Source: ZC4RG19 sp017577565 (GTDB lineage Bacteria > Actinomycetota > Acidimicrobiia > Acidimicrobiales > VFJN01). From it: a stretch of 64,000 nucleotides of DNA. Position 1 is the stretch's first letter. Each line of letters opens with the position of its first letter. Below the pieces are notes generated by a model. That model was not told where the DNA came from. It saw nothing but the letters and a program-made list of their open reading frames with translations, and did not search any database. The stretch covers positions 4,067 through 68,066 of the forward strand of contig VSCH01000015.1 of the NCBI GenBank assembly GCA_047459075.1. Reading direction: 5' to 3'. Both the position numbers and the translations under genes were made by a program. This document shows, in pieces, positions 57,125 to 64,000 of the stretch.

Positions 57125-59596
57125 CTACAGCTCCTCGCGCCGCTGCATCAGCTGGAACATGAACCAGCCCGGCAGCATCGGCAGCCAGTGCGTCACCAGC
57201 CGGAAGGTCAGCACGGCGGGGACCGCGCTGCTCTCCGGCATCCCGTAGCCGGTGAGCGCGAACACGAGGGCGCCCTCGATCGCCCCCAGCCCGCCCGGCG
57301 TCGGCGCCGCGGAGCCGAGCGCCGCGGCCACCAGGTAGGCGGCGCCGATCTCGGGGAAGCTGATCCCGCCGCCGAAGGCGGCGACGGCGGCCGTCAAGCT
57401 GAGGATGTAGGCCGAGGTGATCCCCATCGACCCGCCGAGCAGGCCGATGACCCGCATGGGGTCGGTGAGCACGTCGGCCAGCGTCGACGCCGCGGTGCGG
57501 ACCTGCTCGACGAGCGGCGGCAGCACCCGGCGCCGCACGGCGGGGACGAGCCCGACGACCAGCCCGCTGGCCGACAGGACGATCGCCACGACGACGAAGA
57601 CGACGCTGGCGTCGGGCAGCTCGAACCGCAGCCCGCTGGAGCCCACCCACAGGAGGAAGCCGCCCATGAGCGACAGGTGGACGGCGAAGCCGGCCAGCGC
57701 GCACAGCCCGACGGCGGCGGCCGCCGGGCCGGGTTCGATGCCCGACCGCTGCAGGAACCGGACGCCGACGGCGAGCGTGCCCGTGTTGGCGGGCGCGATG
57801 CGGCTGACGAACGTGGACGCCAGCTGCATCCGCAGCGCCGGCAGGTACGGGATCGGGTCGGGCACCGAGGCGACGAAGGCCAGGGCGGCCGAGGCGATCA
57901 TGGCGCCGGCGCCCACGACCATCGGCGCCAGCCACCACCAGTTGGCGTCGCTGGCCGCGTCGAGCGTGTCGCCCCAGTCGCCGATCTGCGGCAGCAGGAC
58001 GTAGACGCCGACGACGGCGGCGACGAGGGACAGCAGCGTGCGGGGCCGGATCCGGTCCAGCCGGGCGAGCGGGGCCGGCTCGACGCCGGTGGCCCCGGCG
58101 ATGGCCGTCCGCAGCGCGTCGAGCAGGGCGCGCTCGTTGCGGGCCGCCCGCCGCGTCGTGCGGGGCAGGGCCAGCGGCTGCAGGTACGGCACGGCCGACA
58201 CGACGGCGTGGGGCCCGAGCGCCTCCACGGCGGCGTCGACCGCCGCCTCGGCACCCATGACCGCGGCGGTCGAGGCCAGCAGCTGGGCCCGGTCGAGGGC
58301 CAGGTCGCGGTCGCGGGCGGCGATGGCGGCGCCGTCGAACCCCCGCAGGACGATCCGCCCGTCGCGGGTGACCCAGATCGAGTCGAGGTCGAGGTTGCGG
58401 TGGGCGATGCGGTGGCGGTGCAGGGCGTCCACCTGCCGCCACATGTCGATCACCAGCTCCCGCGGCAGCGGCGAGGCGGCGCCGGCCTCCGGCGCCACGG
58501 CCTCGGCCGCCGAGGACGGATGGGCCACCACGCTGGCCACCGGGGCGGCGTCGACCCGGTCCTCGAGCAACCCGACCGAGCCCTGGGCCGAGGCGACGAT
58601 CCCCCGCACCGGCGCCACCCGGGCGCCGGCGTCGGCGGCGGCCCGCTGGGCCAGCGCCTCGTGCTCGATCCGCCGCTGGACCGTGTCGTAGGGACGGTCG
58701 TTGACCCAGGTGCGGAGGCGGGCCGAGCGCCACAGCTCCTCCAGCAGGTTCTCGGACCGGTCGTGCACGGTGCGCACCCGCATCTCCAGCGTCGGCCGGC
58801 CCGCCATCTCGACCTCGTAGACGAGCGGGCTCGACCCCGGCAGCTGCTCGATCCGCAGCGGGCGGCCGATCGACCGCAGCATCGCCACGAGCTCGGGCGC
58901 CTCGGGGTCGCTGCCCTCGCTGCCGAAGACGAGCAGGGCGAGCGAGCCGGCCGCCATCCCGACGGCGATGGCCACGACGATGTCGAGCGGCGGCTCGCTC
59001 GACGACACGACCCGCAGCACCGTGAGCAGCGCCACGCCCGCCCACAGGACCCGCCGCCACTGCTGCGAGAGCCACTGCGAGGCGACGATGACCAGCGCGA
59101 CCGCGGCGGCGATCAGCGGCGAGGTGGCGAACTCCGGCGACGACACCTCGACGACCGTGTCGGTGGCCGGGTCGCGGGCGATCACCCCCTGGTCGGCGAG
59201 CAGGTCGGCCAGCCACCCCATCGCCGTGCCCGCCCCGAGCGCGGCGACGGCCAGCGACACGGCCTGGAGGAACCGGCGCCGGACGACGAGGACGACGAGC
59301 GCCAGCGTGGGCACGAGGACGGTGCCGAGCACCGCCAGGCCGGTGAGCGCCTCGGCGAACCGGTCCGGCACCCGCTGGTAGACCTCGACGAGGTCCTCCT
59401 CCGCCCCGCCGATGGTGTTGCGCAGCAACGTGGCGACCAGCACGCCGACGCCGATGAGCAGGAGCGACACGAGGAAGCGGACGACGTCGGCCTGGGAGCG
59501 GACCCGGCGGCGGGGTGTGACCGACACGAGGACCCCGGCCACCACGCCGACGTCGTCGCTCGCCGTCCCGGACGCGATCGCTCCTGTGCTCTGCAC
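57125..59596 (-). CDS. Kinase-like domain fused to MprF-type flippase membrane domain
   Basis: About 823 residues. N-terminal membrane helices (about 35-210) are followed by a soluble kinase-like domain (about 240-470) with HRIAHRNLDLDSIWVTRDGR and VLRGFDGAAI, which resemble the HRD and DFG loops although the catalytic Asp context reads HRN. The C-terminal 320 residues are a lysylphosphatidylglycerol-synthase transmembrane (UPF0104/MprF flippase) domain with STFVSRIAPANTGTLAVGVR and AAPTPGGLGAIEGALV. It may sense or phosphorylate a lipid or drive envelope lipid translocation. GTG 59596 follows GGAG at 6 bp. Confidence 0.82.
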   Translation of the reverse strand: MQSTGAIASGTASDDVGVVAGVLVSVTPRRRVRSQADVVRFLVSLLLIGVGVLVATLLRNTIGGAEEDLVEVYQRVPDRFAEALTGLAVLGTVLVPTLALVVLVVRRRFLQAVSLAVAALGAGTAMGWLADLLADQGVIARDPATDTVVEVSSPEFATSPLIAAAVALVIVASQWLSQQWRRVLWAGVALLTVLRVVSSSEPPLDIVVAIAVGMAAGSLALLVFGSEGSDPEAPELVAMLRSIGRPLRIEQLPGSSPLVYEVEMAGRPTLEMRVRTVHDRSENLLEELWRSARLRTWVNDRPYDTVQRRIEHEALAQRAAADAGARVAPVRGIVASAQGSVGLLEDRVDAAPVASVVAHPSSAAEAVAPEAGAASPLPRELVIDMWRQVDALHRHRIAHRNLDLDSIWVTRDGRIVLRGFDGAAIAARDRDLALDRAQLLASTAAVMGAEAAVDAAVEALGPHAVVSAVPYLQPLALPRTTRRAARNERALLDALRTAIAGATGVEPAPLARLDRIRPRTLLSLVAAVVGVYVLLPQIGDWGDTLDAASDANWWWLAPMVVGAGAMIASAALAFVASVPDPIPYLPALRMQLASTFVSRIAPANTGTLAVGVRFLQRSGIEPGPAAAAVGLCALAGFAVHLSLMGGFLLWVGSSGLRFELPDASVVFVVVAIVLSASGLVVGLVPAVRRRVLPPLVEQVRTAASTLADVLTDPMRVIGLLGGSMGITSAYILSLTAAVAAFGGGISFPEIGAAYLVAAALGSAAPTPGGLGAIEGALVFALTGYGMPESSAVPAVLTFRLVTHWLPMLPGWFMFQLMQRREEL

Positions 59597-59692
59597 CGTG
59601 CTCCATCCTCGCACGGCGCGCGAGCCGCGCCGATGACGGCGACCTGGGAGCCTCTCCTGTCGCCCGGCACCGCCTTGACCGACGCCCGGATG

Positions 59693-59706
59693 TTCGGAGA
59701 ACCTAA
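59693..59706 (+). promoter_or_regulatory. Partial DtxR/IdeR-type iron box upstream of the importer
   Basis: TTCGGAGAACCTAA matches 11 of 14 positions of the central TTAGGCTAACCTAA core, with the right half-site AACCTAA intact. It lies 38 bp before ATG 59744. Iron repression would fit the downstream siderophore-type permease. Tentative because the left half is weak. Confidence 0.35.
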
Positions 59707-59743
59707 CACGGATGTCAGCACCGCCGCCGACCCCCGTCCGGGC

Positions 59744-60832
59744 ATGACGACCGTCGCCGGCGCACCGCCCGCCCGCCCGGACAGCGGCACGGCACCGGCC
59801 CGGCCCGCCGGCCGGCCCCGCCGCACGCTGCTCGCCTCGGGGTGGAGCAGGGCGGGCGGCCTGCTCCTCGCCGTCGCCGTCCTCGCCGTGGTCGCGGTGT
59901 GCTCGATCGCGTTCGGCTCGAAGCCCATCCCGTTCGGCACCGTCTGGGACGCCCTCTGGCACAACGACGGCTCGAACGACCACCTCATCGTCCGCGACCT
60001 GCGCGTCCCCCGCACGCTGCTCGGCCTCGGCGTCGGCGCGGCGCTCGGCCTGGCCGGCGCCATCATGCAGGGGGTCACCCGCAACCCGCTCGCCGACCCC
60101 GGCATCCTCGGGGTCGACGCCGGCGCCGCCCTGGCCGTCGTGCTGGCGATCCACGCGTTCTCGGTCACCACGCTCGGCGGCTACGTCTGGTTCGCCTTCG
60201 GCGGCGCCGCCCTCGCCAGCGCCGCCGTCTACCTGCTCGGCTCGCTCGGACGGGGCGGGGCCACGCCGGTCAAGCTCGCCCTCGCCGGCGCGGCGCTCTC
60301 CGCGCTCCTCCGCTCGATCTCGTCGGCGGTGCTGCTGCTCGACGTCGAGACGCTGGACCAGTTCCGCTTCTGGCTCGCCGGGTCGCTCGCCGGGCGGGGC
60401 CCGGACATCGTCGCCGGCACGGCGCCGTTCGTCGTGGCCGGCATCGTGATGGCGCTGCTGTCGGCGCGGACGCTCAACACGCTGTCGCTGGGCGACGACG
60501 TGGCCCGGGCGCTCGGCGTGCGGGTGCAGCTCGCCCGGGCGACGTCCTCCCTGGCCGTCGTCGTGCTCTGCGGCGCCGCGACGGCCGCGGCGGGCCCCAT
60601 CGGCTTCGTGGGGCTGACGGTCCCCCACGTCGCCCGGGCCATCTGCGGTCCCGACTACCGGTGGATCCTCCCGTGGTCGCTCGTGCTCGCGCCGACGCTG
60701 CTGCTCGGCGCCGACACGCTCGGCCGGGTCGTCGCCCGGCCCGGCGAGATCGAGGTCGGCGTCATCACCGCCTTCGTCGGCGCCCCGTTCTTCATCGCCC
60801 TGGTCCGCCGCCGGAAGCTCGCCAGCCTCTGA
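59744..60832 (+). CDS. FecCD-family iron-siderophore ABC permease 1
   Basis: About 362 residues with roughly nine to ten hydrophobic helices. DLRVPRTLLGLGVGAALGLA and MQGVTRNPLADPGILGVDAG are the FecCD signatures, and GPIGFVGLTVPHVAR is near the C-terminus. It forms the membrane channel of an iron(III)-siderophore or heme/cobalamin importer with the next two genes. ATG 59744 is chosen because it follows the putative iron box; an upstream ATG at 59690 would overlap it. The stop overlaps the next start (TGATG). Confidence 0.92.
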   Translation: MTTVAGAPPARPDSGTAPARPAGRPRRTLLASGWSRAGGLLLAVAVLAVVAVCSIAFGSKPIPFGTVWDALWHNDGSNDHLIVRDLRVPRTLLGLGVGAALGLAGAIMQGVTRNPLADPGILGVDAGAALAVVLAIHAFSVTTLGGYVWFAFGGAALASAAVYLLGSLGRGGATPVKLALAGAALSALLRSISSAVLLLDVETLDQFRFWLAGSLAGRGPDIVAGTAPFVVAGIVMALLSARTLNTLSLGDDVARALGVRVQLARATSSLAVVVLCGAATAAAGPIGFVGLTVPHVARAICGPDYRWILPWSLVLAPTLLLGADTLGRVVARPGEIEVGVITAFVGAPFFIALVRRRKLASL

Positions 60833-61956
60833 TGGACGCGACGATCGACGCCCCGGCCGCCCCGCCGCCGACCGACCGCCCGACGGCGCGCGCCACGGGC
60901 GTCACGCGGGCCCCCGACGGCAGCCTGGTCGTCCGGGTCCGCCGCGGGCGGCTCTCGGCCCGGCTCGACGCCCGCTCGGTCGCCGTCACCGCCGTCGCCC
61001 TCGGCCTCGCGACGCTCGTCTTCGCGTGGTCGCTGACGCTCGGCGACTACCCCCTGTCGCTCGGCGACGTCGTCCGGACGCTGGTCGGGCAGGGCGAGCA
61101 GCGCCACGAGTTCATCGTGCGCACGCTCCGCCTGCCCCGGGGCCTGACCGGCCTGCTCGTCGGCGCCTCGCTCGGCCTGGCCGGCGCCGTGTTCCAGCGG
61201 ATCATGCGCAACCCGCTGGCCAGCCCCGACCTCATCGGCATCAGCAACGGCGCCGCGGCCGCCGCCGTCTTCGTCATCGTCGTGCTCGGCGGGTCGTCGA
61301 CGGAGGTCACCTGGGGGGCGCTCGCCGGCGCCGTCGGCACCGGCGCGGCCATCCACCTGCTGGCCTACAAGCGGGGCATCAGCGGCTACCGCCTGGTCCT
61401 CGTCGGCGTCGCCGTGACGGCGATGATGACGTCGATCACCTCGTACCTGCTCACCCGGGCCGAGATCTACGAGGCCCAGCGGGCCGTCGTCTGGCTGACC
61501 GGCAGCCTCAACGCACGGGGCTGGGACCACGTGCGGCCGCTGACCGTCGCCCTCGCCGTCCTCCTGCCGGCCGTGCTGGCGCTCGCCCGCCACCTACGGG
61601 TCCTCGACCTCGGCGACGACGCCGCCCGCGGCCTCGGCGCCCGGGCCGACCGGGTCCGCTCGGGCCTGCTCCTCGTGGCCACCGCCCTCGTGGCGGTGTC
61701 GGTGGCCTCGGCCGGGCCCGTCTCGTTCGTCGCGCTCGTCGCGCCGCAGATCGGCCGCCGGCTGGTCGGTGGCAGCAGCGCCGCGCTCGTGCCCAGCGCG
61801 GCGCTGGGCGCGCTGCTGCTCGTCGCGTCCGACCTGGTGGCCCGGCGCGTCGTCGCGCCCACCGAGCTGCCGGTCGGCGTGGTCACCGCCATCCTCGGAG
61901 CGCCGTACCTGCTGATCCTCCTCGCCAGAGCCAACCGCATCGGGAGCGCCGGATGA
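60832..61956 (+). CDS. FecCD-family iron-siderophore ABC permease 2
   Basis: About 374 residues, second half of the heterodimeric permease. TLRLPRGLTGLLVGASLGLA and FQRIMRNPLASPDLIGISNG are the paired FecCD motifs, and AGPVSFVALVAPQIGRRL is the C-terminal one. A 50-residue polar N-terminal extension precedes the first helix. ATG 60832 shares one base with the upstream stop. Confidence 0.92.
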   Translation: MDATIDAPAAPPPTDRPTARATGVTRAPDGSLVVRVRRGRLSARLDARSVAVTAVALGLATLVFAWSLTLGDYPLSLGDVVRTLVGQGEQRHEFIVRTLRLPRGLTGLLVGASLGLAGAVFQRIMRNPLASPDLIGISNGAAAAAVFVIVVLGGSSTEVTWGALAGAVGTGAAIHLLAYKRGISGYRLVLVGVAVTAMMTSITSYLLTRAEIYEAQRAVVWLTGSLNARGWDHVRPLTVALAVLLPAVLALARHLRVLDLGDDAARGLGARADRVRSGLLLVATALVAVSVASAGPVSFVALVAPQIGRRLVGGSSAALVPSAALGALLLVASDLVARRVVAPTELPVGVVTAILGAPYLLILLARANRIGSAG

Positions 61957-62828
61957 CCATGACGTCAGCCACCACGTCCACCCCGCCGCTCGAGGCGCAG
62001 GACCTGCGCCTGGCCTACGACGACCGGGTCGTCGTCGACGGCCTCTCGGTCAGCATCCCCCGCGGGCAGGTGACGGTCATCGTCGGGGCCAACGCCTGCG
62101 GCAAGTCGACGCTGCTGCGGGCGCTCGCCCGGCTGCTCAAGCCCCGCCGGGGCACCGTGCTGCTCGACGGCCGGGACATCCACCGGCTGCCCACCCGGCA
62201 GGTGGCCACCGAGCTCGGCATCCTGCCCCAGCAGCCGATCGCGCCCGAGGGCATCAGCGTCGCCGACCTCGTCGCCCGCGGCCGCCACCCCCACCAGCGC
62301 TGGCTGCGCCAGTGGTCGGTGACCGACGAGCAGGCCGTCGAGGCCGCCCTGCAGGCGACCGGCATGGCCGACCTCGCCGACCGCCCGGTGGACGAGCTGT
62401 CCGGCGGCCAGCGCCAGCGGGCGTGGATCGCGCTCGCGCTCGCCCAGGGCACCGACGTCATGCTCCTCGACGAGCCCACGACGTTCCTCGACCTGGCCCA
62501 CCAGATCGAGGTCCTCGACCTCCTCCACGAGCTCAACCGCCGCGACGAGCGCACGATCGTGCTCGTCCTGCACGACCTCAACCTCGCCTGCCGCTACGCC
62601 GACCACCTCGTGGCCATGAAGGAGGGCCGCATCGTCGCCGAGGGGCCGCCGCGCGAGGTCATGACCCCGGAGATCGTCGAGGACGTCTTCGGCCTGGCCT
62701 GCCAGGTGATCGACGACCCGCTGACGGCCACGCCGATGGTGGTCCCGGTGCCGAACGGCCGGCGGGCGGAGCCGCCCGGCCCGCCCGCGAGCGCGCCGGA
62801 CCCTGCGCTCGTCAACGGCCACCGCTGA
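61953..62828 (+). CDS. Iron-siderophore ABC transporter ATPase (FecE/FepC type)
   Basis: About 291 residues. Walker A is GANACGKST, the signature is LSGGQRQRAWIALAL, Walker B is VMLLDEPTTFLDLAHQIEVL, and the switch histidine is in LVLHDLNLACRYADHL; FLDLAHQIEVL is characteristic of siderophore importers. ATG 61953 overlaps the permease stop by 4 bp (ATGA). No substrate-binding protein lies in the window, so it must be encoded elsewhere. Confidence 0.94.
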   Translation: MTMTSATTSTPPLEAQDLRLAYDDRVVVDGLSVSIPRGQVTVIVGANACGKSTLLRALARLLKPRRGTVLLDGRDIHRLPTRQVATELGILPQQPIAPEGISVADLVARGRHPHQRWLRQWSVTDEQAVEAALQATGMADLADRPVDELSGGQRQRAWIALALAQGTDVMLLDEPTTFLDLAHQIEVLDLLHELNRRDERTIVLVLHDLNLACRYADHLVAMKEGRIVAEGPPREVMTPEIVEDVFGLACQVIDDPLTATPMVVPVPNGRRAEPPGPPASAPDPALVNGHR

Positions 62829-62849
62829 GCCGCGGCGCCGGGCCGGCGC

Positions 62850-62876
62850 GGCGCCGGGGCCCGGGGCCCCGGCGCC
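62850..62876. terminator. Bidirectional terminator between ABC ATPase and peroxiredoxin
   Basis: Perfect 12-bp arms (62850-62861 and 62865-62876) with a 3-nt loop, all G and C, between two convergent stop codons. It is the strongest hairpin in the right third of the window. Confidence 0.7.
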
Positions 62877-62882
62877 CCGTGC

Positions 62883-63365
62883 TCAGAGCTTGGCCAGGAC
62901 GTTCTCCACCGAGCTGACCTCGAGGCCGGGTCCCGGCTCGACGAGCAGCTCCTGGACGACGCCGTCCTGGAGGATGGCCGCGTAGCGCTGCGAGCGCGTG
63001 CCGAGGCCGAAGGCGCTGCCGTCCATCTCCAGGCCGACCTCGGCGGTGAACTCGCCGTTGCCGTCGGACAGCATCAGCACCTTGCCCTCGGTGCCCTGGG
63101 CCTCGCCCCACGCGCCCATGACGAAGGGGTCGTTGACGGCGATGCAGGCGATGGTGTCGACGCCCTTCTCCCGCAGCTCGTCGGCCCGGAGCACGAAGCC
63201 GGGCAGGTGGTGGTCGGAGCACGTCGGCGTGAACGCACCGGGCACGGCGAAGAGCACGACCTTCCCCTTGCCGAGCACCTCGCCGCTCTGCACCGGCTTC
63301 GGGCCCTCGGGCGTCATCGTGCGCAGCGTGACGTCGGGGATCCGGTCACCAACGGAGATCGTCAT
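62883..63365 (-). CDS. Peroxiredoxin (Prx5-type)
   Basis: About 160 residues. PGAFTPTCSDHHLPGF carries the peroxidatic cysteine in the Prx5 context, followed by ACIAVNDPFVMGAW. It reduces peroxides, probably with a glutaredoxin- or thioredoxin-type reductant. ATG 63365 follows an AGGAAGGA site. Confidence 0.95.
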   Translation of the reverse strand: MTISVGDRIPDVTLRTMTPEGPKPVQSGEVLGKGKVVLFAVPGAFTPTCSDHHLPGFVLRADELREKGVDTIACIAVNDPFVMGAWGEAQGTEGKVLMLSDGNGEFTAEVGLEMDGSAFGLGTRSQRYAAILQDGVVQELLVEPGPGLEVSSVENVLAKL

Positions 63366-63491
63366 CGTTGTCCTTCCTGGGTCGTCGATGGCAGGCACCG
63401 ATCATGCCGCACGGGGCCGGGCGCGCCGGCGCCCCGGCGGGGGATCCCGCCGGGGCGCCCGGGGCGACGATCAGCGCCGCGTGGCGCCGGG

Positions 63492-63773
63492 TCAGGCCCG
63501 GCGACCGACGCCGCGACCGGTCGCCGCGTTGTAGATGAGCAGCACGATCACTGCGCCGATGATGGAGCCGATCAGCCCGGAGGCCTGGAACGCTCCGTCG
63601 TCGAAGTCGTGGCCGAACAGCAGGTAGCCGAGGAAGCCACCGACGAACGAGCCGACGATCCCGAGGATCGCGGTCTGCACGAACGACATCGGGTCGCGAC
63701 CCGGTACGAGCAGCCTTGCGACGTAGCCGGCGATGATGCCGACCACGATCAACATGATGATGAATCCGATCAC
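63492..63773 (-). CDS. GlsB/YeaQ/YmgE-family stress-response membrane protein
   Basis: About 93 residues with three hydrophobic helices. GIIAGYVARLLVPGRDPM and GIVGSFVGGFLGYLLF are the family's Gly-rich signatures. Members are small inner-membrane proteins induced by stress, of unknown biochemical role. GTG 63773 has a GGGAGAGA site. Confidence 0.92.
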   Translation of the reverse strand: MIGFIIMLIVVGIIAGYVARLLVPGRDPMSFVQTAILGIVGSFVGGFLGYLLFGHDFDDGAFQASGLIGSIIGAVIVLLIYNAATGRGVGRRA

Positions 63774-63887
63774 TGGGTCTCTCCCATACGGAACAGGGGC
63801 GACGGCCCCCGCCGACAATCTGTCAGCGGAAGGTGTGCCCGGTCGCGCCCCGTTCCATCCACGCGGGCGACCCGGTGACCGCGCTCG

Positions 63888-64000
63888 TCAGACGCGCTCC
63901 AGCGGGCGCGGCTCCTCGGCCGGCCCGGCGGCGTCGGCGCTCGGCGTGTGGCCGCCCTCGACGTCGATCGACGGCAGCACCCGGTCGAGCCACCGCGGCA
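63888..64000 (-). CDS. MMPL-family transporter, C-terminal fragment (5' end outside window)
   Basis: The last 36 or so residues before the stop at 63888-63890. PRWLDRVLPSIDVEG is the typical end of MMPL/RND lipid transporters (WWLPRWLDRVLPxxDVEG), followed by an acidic, Pro-rich tail. The rest of the gene lies beyond the window. Confidence 0.75.
   Translation of the reverse strand, partial: PRWLDRVLPSIDVEGGHTPSADAAGPAEEPRPLERV

Noticed and set aside
57188..60832. A more than 1200-codon plus-strand frame across the flippase and first permease
   Set aside because: Only its last 362 codons (permease) show domain signatures; the rest is antisense to the kinase-flippase gene.
1..64000. CRISPR arrays, insertion sequences, prophage or plasmid genes
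   Set aside because: No regularly spaced repeats, transposase, integrase, terminase or replication genes were seen.

Overview
The window is very GC-rich DNA (well above 70 percent by eye, with G or C at nearly every third codon position and many GTG starts). It looks like a chromosome segment of a high-GC actinobacterium. Support comes from a two-hairpin C6-loop RNA typical of the actinobacterial 6C family, an MMPL-type transporter tail, several FadE-type acyl-CoA dehydrogenases, two P450s, an actinobacterial-order Pat acetyltransferase and SigB/SigF-type sigma factors. The stressosome plus lipid catabolism would suit an Acidimicrobiia-like lineage, but that is inference. Genes are densely packed, no gene-free stretch exceeds about 300 bp, and I see no insertion sequence, phage gene or CRISPR array.

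1-9.5 kb is central metabolism and signalling: the end of an aconitase, a VOC-PAS-GAF-GGDEF protein, a HAD-PlsC lipid enzyme, a small-molecule kinase, the 6C RNA divergent from a LysR regulator, citrate synthase, a quinone-oxidoreductase-like enzyme and an acyl-ACP thioesterase. 9.5-30 kb is mostly acyl-CoA and xenobiotic metabolism: three acyl-CoA dehydrogenases, a GNAT/acyl-CoA synthetase fusion, aldehyde dehydrogenase, P450, acetoacetyl-CoA synthetase, a DHA2 exporter with its TetR, a second TetR, and a histidine kinase that appears frameshifted. A lipoprotein metallopeptidase with a degenerate second domain also lies here.

30-36 kb holds a HelD/UvrD-like helicase, a Suc/Fer-type thioredoxin-like ferredoxin, tRNA-Val(GAC), HPPD and a divergent Lrp regulator. 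36-46.7 kb is a general-stress island: STAS proteins, anti-sigma ATPases, a cold-shock protein, two SigB/F sigma factors, a MEDS-ATPase, and a coupled stressosome operon RsbR-RsbS-RsbT-RsbX-RsbU.

46.8-55.7 kb contains a phosphotransferase, a GH3 beta-glucosidase, two tiny charged proteins, a JmjC (ribosomal-oxygenase-like) dioxygenase overlapping a second Suc/Fer protein, a small GNAT and a DJ-1/PfpI protein. 55.7-64 kb holds a P450, a kinase-like/flippase membrane fusion, a FecCD-FecCD-ATPase iron-siderophore-type importer, a peroxiredoxin, a YeaQ/YmgE membrane protein and the end of an MMPL transporter.

Two regulatory patterns recur. At least seven sites fit a SigB/SigF-type promoter (G-T-rich -35, 15-bp spacer, GGGxAG or similar -10), most of them 30-40 bp before stress-island genes or before the small-peptide/JmjC/Suc-Fer cassette. 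Separately, many metabolic genes have a TAxxxT -10 element 7-8 bp before the start codon, implying leaderless transcripts.
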